From DASUBN01 sp036263155 (lineage in GTDB: Bacteria > Pseudomonadota > Gammaproteobacteria > Natronospirales > REEB76), in NCBI GenBank assembly GCA_036263155.1, contig DATAHN010000071.1:1-14942 (forward strand): a stretch of 14,942 nt of DNA, read 5' to 3'. The notes under the pieces are model-generated. The model made no database searches. It was not told the origin of the DNA and worked only from the letters and a program-made list of their open reading frames with translations. A program made the position numbers and the translations under genes. This document shows, in pieces, positions 1 to 7,263 of this stretch (position 1 is its first letter; every line of letters begins with the position of its first letter).

Positions 1-25
1 TAAAGCCTTCAGCCCCCTACCGTTC

Positions 26-31
26 AAGGAG
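26..31 (+). promoter_or_regulatory. Ribosome binding site of the cysteine-rich protein gene
   Basis: AAGGAG lies six bases before the ATG at 38. It is a near-perfect Shine-Dalgarno sequence and fixes the start of the downstream gene. Confidence 0.85.
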
Positions 32-37
32 TCATCC

Positions 38-427
38 ATGAAGCTGAAATATATGTTCTTCGCGGCCCTCTTGGGCCTCGCCGGCTCGGCCTTTGCTGCA
101 ACCCCCGCCCCAGGCGCCGCCAGCAAGGCCATGATGCCCCACCCGGGCGAGAAGTACTGTTCCGAGCACGCCCAGGAGTGCAAAGACTCCGCCGCCAAGT
201 TCGACAAGTGGTGCGCCGCGAACGCCGACAAGTGCGTGGCCGTCAAGGCATGGAACGAAAAGCGAATCGAATACTGCTCGGCGCATGAGAAGGAGTGCGC
301 GGAGCATATGCACAAGATGCATGAGCACATGAAGGATTGGTGTGCGAAGAATAAAGACGATGAGCACTGCAAGAAGATGAAGAGTCACGAAGACGATATG
401 GAGGGGGATACGCCTCCTCCGAAGTAA
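38..427 (+). CDS. Small secreted cysteine/histidine-rich protein with duplicated CX6C unit
   Basis: This is a 129-residue protein that I cannot assign to a named family. Residues 1-20 form a Sec signal peptide (MKLK, a hydrophobic core, cleavage after AFA), so the mature protein should be periplasmic or secreted. The mature part has eight cysteines at 41, 48, 59, 66, 80, 87, 102 and 111. They form two similar halves: YCS-x-H-xx-EC then WCA-x-N-xx-KC, and YCS-x-H-xx-EC then WCA-x-N with a slightly longer last loop. The regular CX6C spacing in charged helical sequence suggests disulfide-stapled helical hairpins. A Met/His cluster at residues 91-98 (MHKMHEHM) could bind a metal such as copper, which is inference only. 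The start is fixed by AAGGAG six bases upstream, and a strong terminator follows 20 bases after the stop, so it appears to end its own transcript. Confidence 0.88.
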   Translation: MKLKYMFFAALLGLAGSAFAATPAPGAASKAMMPHPGEKYCSEHAQECKDSAAKFDKWCAANADKCVAVKAWNEKRIEYCSAHEKECAEHMHKMHEHMKDWCAKNKDDEHCKKMKSHEDDMEGDTPPPK

Positions 428-446
428 GTCCCAAGGTCGAGGACAG

Positions 447-481
447 AAGCCGCTCCGAGGCAGGTCGGAGCGGCTTTTTTT
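447..481 (+). terminator. Rho-independent terminator after the cysteine-rich protein gene
   Basis: An 11-base perfect stem (AGCCGCTCCGA, 448-458, with TCGGAGCGGCT, 465-475) has a 6-base loop and ends in seven T residues on plus (475-481). The T run overlaps the TAA stop of the convergent DUF2568 gene. On the minus strand the hairpin is followed only by TTCTGT, so it would be a weak terminator in that direction. Confidence 0.92.
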
Positions 482-827
482 ATCGCTCTCTATGCAGGTC
501 GTCTCCCAATATCTCCAGTCCCGCCGTATTGATGAGGATCAGCAGCGCGAAGACTTCCGCCCGGAGCACCTGCCCTGCCAAGGCCAACAGGGCCGCTGAG
601 CCTTGCAGGAACAGGAACCCCGCGATGGCTTTCCAGGGCTGAGGCAATGGGAACCTGGCTTTGTGAGCCGGGAAGAGCCACCAGAGCAAGGCGAAGGCGG
701 CCGGGGCGGCGATGCAGAGCGCGAGCCGGCCGGCTTCGGCCTGCATGGCGTGATAGCCCCAATAGCCCATGGCGGCGAGGGCACAGAGCTCCAGCATGAA
801 CCGCAGGGCGAGGTTGATGATCTTCAT
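480..827 (-). CDS. DUF2568 (YrdB-like) small integral membrane protein
   Basis: This is a 115-residue hydrophobic protein with about four predicted membrane segments, roughly at residues 5-22, 30-48, 60-80 and 85-105. The N-terminus (NLALRF, LEL, then GYWG) matches what I recall of the DUF2568/YrdB family, whose function is unknown. I chose the ATG at 827 because the protein then begins MKIINLALRF as family members do, and GGAG sits nine bases upstream. The in-frame ATG at 842 would add five residues and has no ribosome binding site. The gene lies 45 bases downstream of the SulP transporter on the same strand and is probably its co-transcribed second gene. The pairing gives no firm clue to its job. 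Its stop codon is buried in the T run of the opposing gene's terminator. Confidence 0.8.
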   Translation of the reverse strand: MKIINLALRFMLELCALAAMGYWGYHAMQAEAGRLALCIAAPAAFALLWWLFPAHKARFPLPQPWKAIAGFLFLQGSAALLALAGQVLRAEVFALLILINTAGLEILGDDLHRER

Positions 828-872
828 GGGCCGGATCTCCATTTCGGAGGAAAGACGGCCGTGGATGAGGCT

Positions 873-2516
<1,644 letters not shown>

Positions 2517-2562
2517 GGGACCTGTGTGGACAAACGCCCGGTTGTGGGGCACTCAGGCGAGT

Positions 2563-2591
2563 ATTATCATGCTATGTGCATAGCATGTAAA
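2563..2591 (-). promoter_or_regulatory. Sigma70-type promoter of the SulP gene
   Basis: Read on minus, TTTACA (2591-2586; 5 of 6 matches to TTGACA) is separated by exactly 17 bases from GATAAT (2568-2563; 5 of 6 matches to TATAAT). Transcription should start near 2556, about 40 bases before the ATG at 2516. This is the best promoter match I see in the window. Its spacer is almost entirely an inverted repeat, listed separately. Confidence 0.8.
2568..2587. promoter_or_regulatory. Inverted-repeat operator between SulP and RHH genes
   Basis: CATGCTATG (2568-2576) and CATAGCATG (2579-2587) are perfect 9-base inverted arms separated by TG. The repeat fills the spacer of the SulP promoter and touches both the -35 and -10 hexamers, so a bound protein would block RNA polymerase. 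It ends 15 bases before the ATG of the RHH regulator. That is where an autoregulated RHH protein usually binds. The repeat is seen directly; the binding partner is inferred. Confidence 0.75.
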
Positions 2592-2602
2592 TCGGATGCA
2601 AT

Positions 2603-2791
2603 ATGCCCCGGGAAAGCCGCACCGCCCGCCTGACGATCCTGATCGATCCGCGCAAGAAGGCCGCGTTCGAGGCCCTGTGCGCGGACGTGGACCTGACCCC
2701 CTCACAGGTGGTGAGGAAGCTGATCAGGGATTACATCGAGTACCGCACGGGGAAGGCGTGGGAGCCGGAGACAGCGAAGAAGAAGAGATGA
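2603..2791 (+). CDS. Ribbon-helix-helix (CopG/Arc-type) DNA-binding protein
   Basis: This 62-residue protein has a clear RHH layout: a basic N-terminus, a beta strand (RLTILIDP, residues 8-15), helix A (about 16-29), a turn with TPSQ, and helix B (about 32-46, VVRKLIRDYIEYR). A lysine-rich tail follows. RHH proteins bind as dimers through the paired strand to short inverted repeats and often repress themselves. No Shine-Dalgarno sequence precedes the ATG and an in-frame TAA lies at 2588-2590, so the start cannot be earlier; the message may be leaderless or nearly so. No toxin gene follows, since the next gene is on the other strand. It is therefore more likely a stand-alone regulator than an antitoxin. 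The perfect inverted repeat in the divergent promoter is the obvious target. Confidence 0.85.
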   Translation: MPRESRTARLTILIDPRKKAAFEALCADVDLTPSQVVRKLIRDYIEYRTGKAWEPETAKKKR

Positions 2792-2792
2792 A

Positions 2793-2816
2793 AAAGGGGA
2801 GCCGAGGCTCCCCTTC
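2793..2816 (-). terminator. Terminator of the beta-propeller gene, shared with the RHH gene end
   Basis: The arms are AGGGGAGC (2795-2802) and GCTCCCCT (2807-2814), with loop CGAG on plus. On minus the hairpin is followed by TTTTT (2795-2791), so it is a proper terminator for the minus-strand gene ending at 2837. On plus it begins just after the RHH stop codon and is followed by TTCTCGTTT, a weaker signal. It is nearly identical to the hairpin at 4691-4714. Confidence 0.85.
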
Positions 2817-2836
2817 TCGTTTGTGTCTTATCCCTT

Positions 2837-4609
2837 TTACGGTTTGCTGGGCTTGGCCAGGTTGAGATAGGCGAAGAGACGCGTGCCGGCGAGCGCCTGT
2901 CTGAAGCGCGCCGGGTCCCGCGCCTGCAGGTCGCGGATGCCGAGGCCGGTCTCGTCCTGCTGGTCGGCGTCACGCCACACGAAGACGCCGATCCGGCGCG
3001 TACCGCCCTGGCGCAGGGCGAGTTCGTAATACCACTGGGCCGCCTGCCGCGCGGTGGCCACCAGTCTCACGTCGCTCACTTCCTCCCAGCGCAGCTGCCA
3101 AGCGGGGTGCAGCGGCGCGAGGAACGCGAGCGGCCCGCCGAGCCAGCTCACGTAGCGGATGCCGTGCCGGTCCAGGATGAAGCGCTCATAACGGCGGCAC
3201 AGCATGGCGTACACGAGAAGGGCAAGGACGAGGATCACGATGACATAGAGACGTGGATCGGTGGCGACCGAATGCCACCCGAACACGAGGTTGGGACGCC
3301 CGAGGCCGGCGTGCACCAGCACGATGATGGCGACCGGAGCCGCCAGGGCGAGCGACAACATCAGGAAAAGTCGACGGCGCCCGCGGGCGTCCACGATGCC
3401 GCCCACGCGACGGCGGAACACCTGCTCGCCCTGCCAGGCCACCGCCGGTGTCTCCTCGCTTGGGCCAGGCAGAGGTTCGGCACCGGTGGCAGAGCGCCGG
3501 ACCTGGATGACGAGGAGCGCCACCAGCAGCAGCGGCAGCGCGGCGAGCAGGGCGACGAAGCTGTAGTCGAAGGCCGCGTCGTAGAGGCGCCGCTTCGCGG
3601 CGAAGCCGGCGAGCGCTGCGGCGAACTCGCCGGAACCCAGGTCCGGCCGCGCCTGCCCGTCCAGCCCGTACACATGCACGGCGTAATGGGCCCGGTCCGT
3701 GGCGAGCACGGTATCCGCCGTGGCGGCGAGGAAGAGCACGTCGGACCCCTCGGGCAGCGTGAGCAGCGCGGGCTTGCCGGCGGCATCCACCCGGTAGAGC
3801 CAGCCGTTGCGGATGTGGTTGTCCGTGAGCAGCGCCCACTGCTGGCCCAGGCGGTCGGCCGCGAGGCCCACCGGGAAGCAGTGGGAGCCGGCCTTGGGCC
3901 AGCCCGGCACGGGCTGGGAGCTGCCGCCGGCGAACACGTCTTCCCTGACGGTGAGCGTGCGCAGGGCGTGGTCGTTGGTGTCCGCCACGCGCACGGCGCC
4001 GCGGCCGGCGAGCTCGATCTGGTTGGGGAAGTCGAAACCGGCCTGCCGGGCCAGCACACGGCCCTGCATGTCCAGGATCAGCAGGCGTTGGGCGGCGGTG
4101 TCGGCGACGTAGATGCGCCCGGCCGCCTCGTCCACCGCGAGCTTGAAGGTGCGGTCCGCGCGGAAGTAGCCGCCGCCCTGCCCGCCCGTGAGCCGGGTGC
4201 AGCTGTAATCCGCGAGGGAACAGCGCGTGAGGGGCACCGCGTCGGGCTGATCGTCGCCGCTGGTGGGGATGCGCTGGTAGATGAGCACTTCCTTGCGCAG
4301 GCTGTCGGCCGGCTGCGCGCTGGCGGGCAGGATCAGGCTGCCGTCCGCCAGCACGGCGAAGTCGCCGAAGAAGCCGGTGATGCCGAAGCGGCTGAGGGGC
4401 ACGGAGCGGATGAAGCGCCCGTCCGGCGCCTCTATATAGAGGGTGTCGGCCAGCATGGCGTAGATGCGCCCGTCCGGCCCCACGTGGACCATGTCGAGCT
4501 GCGGCATGCCGTTGCGCTGGGCGTTGGCCCACAGGCGCAGCCCCACGAGGCCGCAGATGGCGAGGATGCCCACGGCGGCGAGCACCGTGGTCAGGCGTTT
4601 GCGGTCCAT
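2837..4609 (-). CDS. Membrane-anchored beta-propeller-like protein with C-terminal membrane and PH-like region
   Basis: I do not recognise a named family for this 590-residue protein. Residues about 5-27 form an N-terminal membrane anchor. Residues about 35-335 look like a beta-propeller of NHL/SMP-30 style exposed outside the membrane: repeated segments such as GPDGRIYAMLADTLYIEAPD, DEAAGRIYVADTAAQRLLIL and VRVADTNDHALRTL. Three more hydrophobic helices follow at about 345-370, 410-435 and 450-472. The last ~115 residues (RYERFILDRHGIRYVSWLGG, then WEEVSDVRLV) resemble a cytoplasmic PH-like module. A role as an envelope sensor or scaffold is inference. The ATG at 4609 is chosen because AAGGGGAG sits just upstream and a hydrophobic anchor follows at once; the in-frame ATG at 4783 would run through a terminator hairpin. 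Confidence 0.85.
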   Translation of the reverse strand: MDRKRLTTVLAAVGILAICGLVGLRLWANAQRNGMPQLDMVHVGPDGRIYAMLADTLYIEAPDGRFIRSVPLSRFGITGFFGDFAVLADGSLILPASAQPADSLRKEVLIYQRIPTSGDDQPDAVPLTRCSLADYSCTRLTGGQGGGYFRADRTFKLAVDEAAGRIYVADTAAQRLLILDMQGRVLARQAGFDFPNQIELAGRGAVRVADTNDHALRTLTVREDVFAGGSSQPVPGWPKAGSHCFPVGLAADRLGQQWALLTDNHIRNGWLYRVDAAGKPALLTLPEGSDVLFLAATADTVLATDRAHYAVHVYGLDGQARPDLGSGEFAAALAGFAAKRRLYDAAFDYSFVALLAALPLLLVALLVIQVRRSATGAEPLPGPSEETPAVAWQGEQVFRRRVGGIVDARGRRRLFLMLSLALAAPVAIIVLVHAGLGRPNLVFGWHSVATDPRLYVIVILVLALLVYAMLCRRYERFILDRHGIRYVSWLGGPLAFLAPLHPAWQLRWEEVSDVRLVATARQAAQWYYELALRQGGTRRIGVFVWRDADQQDETGLGIRDLQARDPARFRQALAGTRLFAYLNLAKPSKP

Positions 4610-4611
4610 GA

Positions 4612-4620
4612 GCTCCCCTT
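4612..4620 (-). promoter_or_regulatory. Ribosome binding site that matches the upstream terminator arm
   Basis: AAGGGGAGC lies just before the ATG at 4609 and includes a strong Shine-Dalgarno core. The same nine bases form the 5' arm of the upstream hairpin on minus. The hairpin's 3' arm is therefore complementary both to its own partner and to this ribosome binding site. Confidence 0.7.
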
Positions 4621-4687
4621 GAGGCGTGCTTCGTTCTTTGACTGGAGCGTAACGGAGCGAAGGCGGGCATTCAACCGGATGCGGGAA

Positions 4688-4715
4688 TGAAAAGGGGAGC
4701 CGAAGCTCCCCTTTC
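4688..4715 (-). terminator. UUCG-loop hairpin terminator upstream of the beta-propeller gene
   Basis: On minus, AAAGGGGAGC is followed by loop TTCG and then GCTCCCCTTT, a perfect 10-base stem closed by a stable C(UUCG)G tetraloop and followed by TTTTCATT. It lies about 80 bases before the beta-propeller start. It would end transcripts arriving from the lysine-rich gene, or attenuate the beta-propeller gene. Confidence 0.75.
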
Positions 4716-4730
4716 TGATCACTCAATGAA

Positions 4731-4753
4731 GCCGCCCCTAGGGCGGCTTTTTT
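4731..4753 (+). terminator. Plus-oriented terminator hairpin without an obvious plus-strand gene
   Basis: GCCGCCC (4731-4737), loop CTA, GGGCGGC (4741-4747), then six T residues (4748-4753). As an intrinsic terminator it points along plus, but the nearest plus gene upstream ends at 2791. On minus it has an A tract before and only TTCATTG after, so it may work weakly in that direction. Confidence 0.65.
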
Positions 4754-4762
4754 ATGATCTAA

Positions 4763-4859
4763 GAAGCGTGGTGGCTTCGCCACCTTCCCCGCTTCGCGTC
4801 CTGCTACGCGGGACGCCCAGCCTGGGCTTTCCTGCCCAGTCGTTCGGAGCTTTTGCTCC
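4763..4859. repeat. Array of four adjacent hairpins
   Basis: Four consecutive inverted repeats cover almost every base: GAAGCG (4763-4768)/CGCTTC (4790-4795) enclosing GGTGGC/GCCACC (4770-4784); GCGTCC (4796-4801)/GGACGC (4811-4816); GCCCAG/CTGGGC (4815-4827), whose CTGGGC can instead pair with GCCCAG at 4834-4839; and GGAGC/GCTCC around TTTT (4846-4859). It lies directly after the stop codon of the 34-codon gene. It could be a dispersed REP-like element or a structured 3' end. I see no coding signal in it. Confidence 0.6.
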
Positions 4860-4964
4860 TCACCCCCGGGACGCGCGCTTGGCAGCCTTCTCGGCGCGCT
4901 TCTCCTTGAGGCTCTTCTGGGGCTTCTTCTTGTCTTCCTTCTTGCGTTCCATACCTTTGCTCAT
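4860..4964 (-). CDS. 34-residue lysine-rich basic protein
   Basis: A short gene starts at the ATG at 4964 and ends with TGA at 4860-4862. AGGAG (4971-4975) lies six bases upstream, one of the best ribosome binding sites in the window. The product begins MSKGMERKKEDKKK, continues PQKSLKEKRAEKAAKR and ends ASRG. It has about 16 Lys/Arg residues, no cysteine and no hydrophobic segment. It should be a cytoplasmic, helical and possibly nucleic-acid- or ribosome-associated peptide (inference). I have a vague memory of similar short MSKGM-type lysine-rich proteins in other proteobacteria but cannot confirm it. It lies 38 bases downstream of the cysteine peptidase gene on the same strand, and a cluster of hairpins follows. 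Gene callers with a length cut-off would miss it. Confidence 0.7.
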   Translation of the reverse strand: MSKGMERKKEDKKKPQKSLKEKRAEKAAKRASRG

Positions 4965-5002
4965 GGCGTGCTCCTGATGTGGGTGGAAAGCTGGGCTCAA
5001 TC

Positions 5003-5770
5003 TTAACCAGTCGCGAGCCGCAGGGTCCAGAGGTCGCCGGCGAGCTTGGGGTCGGTGAGGTAGCGGTAGGGCAGGAAGAAGTGCCCTTCCCTCCCCCAGT
5101 GCGGACCCCAGGAGTTGCGCAGGATGAAGTGCTCGTGGGCATCGTCATAGCCCACGGCCATCACGGCGTGGTTGCCCAGGAACTTCTCGCCTTCCTTGGG
5201 GATGGGCATGGTGCAGGCCTTGGCGGCTTCCGGCGTCTCGGAGCTCTCGTACACGCCGAAGGCCAGCACGAAGGCCTGGCGTGCGGCGAGGCAGCCCTTG
5301 AGGTGCGCCAGGTCCTGGGGCACGCGCTCATAGACCATGTCGCGGTAACGCACCGCGTCCCGGTAGCAGGGGTGCGGCGGCTCGACGTTGACCTTGGCGG
5401 CCTCGTAGGGCCAGTGGGGCTCGGGGCAGTCCCCGTGCTTGGCGAGCACCTTGATGGCTTCCCGCAACGGCGCGCCGGCATCCTGGTGGGCGGTGCCGAG
5501 GAGCCTGCGCTCGTTGTAGTAGATGAAGAGGCGCGAGGGGGTGAAGTCGGGAGCCAAGCCGTGGCGCTTGCGCTCGTATTGCACCGCCGCGGCGGCGGCG
5601 TTGGCGGTGCAGCTATGGAGCGGACGCTGGTCGTAGGCCGGCGGGCAGTGGGGGCGCAGGTCCACGGAATGGGGCAGGTCTTTCAGCCGGTGGGCGGGAA
5701 GGCTGAAGGCGCGGTCGCGGGGGTCGGGCGCGTCTCGATGCGCACCGAAGTGTCTAATGGGTTCGCTCAT
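5003..5770 (-). CDS. Papain-like (C1A) cysteine peptidase, cytoplasmic
   Basis: This 255-residue protein carries all four papain-family active-site residues: oxyanion Gln48 and nucleophile Cys54 in DQRPLHSCTANA, His201 in NHAVMAVGYDD, and Asn219 in ILRNSWGPHWG. The first ~45 residues (HFGAHRDAPDPRDRAF) match the short N-terminal lead of bacterial C1A enzymes. There is no signal peptide and no inhibitory propeptide, so it is probably a cytoplasmic enzyme that is active as made. Substrate unknown. The ATG at 5770 is chosen because the domain begins there; no good Shine-Dalgarno sequence is seen, although TATAGT just upstream could be a -10 element. The start is 26 bases after the stop of the HD-GYP gene on the same strand, so co-transcription is likely. 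Confidence 0.9.
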   Translation of the reverse strand: MSEPIRHFGAHRDAPDPRDRAFSLPAHRLKDLPHSVDLRPHCPPAYDQRPLHSCTANAAAAAVQYERKRHGLAPDFTPSRLFIYYNERRLLGTAHQDAGAPLREAIKVLAKHGDCPEPHWPYEAAKVNVEPPHPCYRDAVRYRDMVYERVPQDLAHLKGCLAARQAFVLAFGVYESSETPEAAKACTMPIPKEGEKFLGNHAVMAVGYDDAHEHFILRNSWGPHWGREGHFFLPYRYLTDPKLAGDLWTLRLATG

Positions 5771-5796
5771 GGAAACACTATAAAGGAACGCGGAAG

Positions 5797-6966
5797 TCAG
5801 ATGCCTAGTTGTTGAGGGTCCACTCCATAGGCGCCGTTCTGCAGGCAACGGTCCACCCAGAACTGGCCGCTGTCGGACCAGGGATTGTCGTACATCATGT
5901 CCACCACCGCGGGGTAATCCATGCGGCGCTTGTCCTCATCCAGCACCAGGGCGAGGCGCGGACGCAGGCGCTGCTGGTTCTGGGCCAGCACCACGCCCAC
6001 CGCGCCGGTATTGAGCTCCACCACGGAGCCCGTGGGGAACGCGCCCACGAGCTGCATGAACTTCTCCACCACTTCGGGCTGGAACAGGGTGCCGCGCAGG
6101 GCGTAGACGTAGCGCACCGCCTCGTGGGGCGAGCGCTCGCCGGCGTAGGGGCGGAAGCTCACCAGGGCGTCGTAGGTATCCACGATGCCGGCGATCTTGG
6201 CGAACACGGGGATGGCGGCGCCCTTGAGGCCGCCGGCATAGCCGCTGCCGTCGAAGCGCTCGTGGTGGCACTTGACCATCTCCATGATGCGCGGGGTGAT
6301 GCCTTCCATGCCGCGCAGGATGGTGAGGCTGTGGGCCACATGGGTGCGCTCGAGCTTGGTTTCCTCCTCCGTGAGCGGCATGGGCTTGAGCAGGAGGGTG
6401 AGCGGGAGCTGGGTCTTGCCCACGTCGAACAGCATGCAGCCCAAGCCCACCTCATAGATCTCGTCCTGGTCTAACCCTAAGTGCCGGGCGAAGGCGATGC
6501 CCCAGATGGAGGCATTGAGCGCGTGGCTGAAGATGTAGGAGTCATGCTGCTTCATGCGGGTGAGCCACACCAGCGCGTCGGGGTTGCGCAGCATGCTGTC
6601 CAGCATGGTGCCGACGGTGAGGCGGGCGAGGTCGATGTCGAGCCGGCCGCTCTGCAGCATCTGGGTATATATGTTCTTGGCGGCGGCGCTGGCTTCCCGA
6701 TGGATGGACTTGGCGCGCACGATCTCTTTCTCGACCAGCGCGGTCGCCGGGTAGCGCTCGACGTGGGGTTGGCGCGGCGCGGCGGGCTTGGCCTCCTCGC
6801 GGCGCGCGACATCCACGAAAACATATTCGCAGGTGCGCTGCAGCTCCTCGATGGTTTCCTGGTTGTGGATGAAGAATCCCTGGTACATGAAGCGGGTCTC
6901 CGTCCACGGGCGATCCAGACGATCGACGTACATGCCGATCTTCAGGTCGCCGACGGCCACTTTCAT
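5797..6966 (-). CDS. HD-GYP domain protein (DUF3391 N-terminus) with degenerate HD motif
   Basis: This 389-residue cytoplasmic protein has two parts. Residues 1-100 match the DUF3391 region found before many HD-GYP domains (VAVGDLKIGMYV at the start). Residues about 130-310 are an HD-GYP domain, the family that hydrolyses cyclic di-GMP. Visible metal-ligand positions are His148, Asp181, His212, His234-His235 (HHERFDGSGY) and Asp263. The HD dyad itself reads LFDVGK, so its histidine is Phe180, and the GYP triplet is GYA (242-244). The protein may bind c-di-GMP or partners without cleaving it, or have altered metal use; some HD-GYP subgroups carry such changes. The ATG at 6966 is chosen because it yields the usual family N-terminus; the ribosome binding site is weak. 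The C1A peptidase follows 26 bases downstream. Confidence 0.9.
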   Translation of the reverse strand: MKVAVGDLKIGMYVDRLDRPWTETRFMYQGFFIHNQETIEELQRTCEYVFVDVARREEAKPAAPRQPHVERYPATALVEKEIVRAKSIHREASAAAKNIYTQMLQSGRLDIDLARLTVGTMLDSMLRNPDALVWLTRMKQHDSYIFSHALNASIWGIAFARHLGLDQDEIYEVGLGCMLFDVGKTQLPLTLLLKPMPLTEEETKLERTHVAHSLTILRGMEGITPRIMEMVKCHHERFDGSGYAGGLKGAAIPVFAKIAGIVDTYDALVSFRPYAGERSPHEAVRYVYALRGTLFQPEVVEKFMQLVGAFPTGSVVELNTGAVGVVLAQNQQRLRPRLALVLDEDKRRMDYPAVVDMMYDNPWSDSGQFWVDRCLQNGAYGVDPQQLGI

Positions 6967-7263
6967 GAGCTTGCTGGATTCCACTCCCCACCCCACTCGA
7001 GACCGCACTCCCCTCTCAGGGGGTCGCCTGCGGCAACAGAGCCGGGCCCGAGCACCGGCCCAAAACGAGATTGAGTCTGGACCCCTGCCGAATGAGGCGG
7101 CAAGGGCTGGGGCGTGAGGGGAATATGACAGGCGACGTAAGGCATGGCCTACGCACGGCGAGGTGTGCCGCAAACCACCGCTTATTCAGCGCATTAGCGG
7201 GAACTTATGACACGAAACGAAAGCTTGCCCGGCCGCCGCGCAGGCGACGGCCGGGGCTTGGGT
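6967..7263. other. Noncoding stretch with inverted repeats
   Basis: About 300 bases lie between the HD-GYP and exporter genes. I see no convincing gene, tRNA or RNA. There are imperfect inverted repeats: CCCCT/AGGGG near 7013-7023, and a CCCTGCC-type stem near 7082-7108 in sequence of the CCCTCACGCCCCAGCCC style on minus, like the low-complexity spacers dispersed in many gammaproteobacterial genomes. The promoter of the HD-GYP gene must lie here, but no clear hexamers stand out. Confidence 0.4.
7216..7257 (-). terminator. Probable terminator of the exporter gene
   Basis: A GC-rich stem (7227-7235 with 7248-7257, one bulged base) starts seven bases after the exporter's stop codon on minus and is followed by AAGCTTTCGTTT. 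The U tract is interrupted, so termination may be partial. Confidence 0.55.

Noticed and set aside
2517..2552. GTG start at 2552 for the SulP transporter
   Set aside because: No Shine-Dalgarno sequence, it lies within a few bases of the predicted transcription start, and the ATG at 2516 gives the usual family N-terminus.
2603..2791. RHH protein as antitoxin of a toxin-antitoxin pair
   Set aside because: No toxin-sized gene follows or precedes it on the same strand; the next gene is convergent and unrelated.
4430..4441. CTCTATATAGAG palindrome inside the beta-propeller gene
   Set aside because: It lies within coding sequence with no neighbouring promoter or gene start; probably chance.
4610..4783. 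N-terminal extension of the beta-propeller gene to the ATG at 4783
   Set aside because: The extension runs through two hairpins, reads as low-complexity non-conserved sequence, and the ATG at 4609 has a strong ribosome binding site followed by a membrane anchor.
6967..7173. N-terminal extension of the HD-GYP gene to 7173
   Set aside because: The added 69 residues are Arg/Cys/Pro-rich and look like translated spacer; the family N-terminus begins at 6966.
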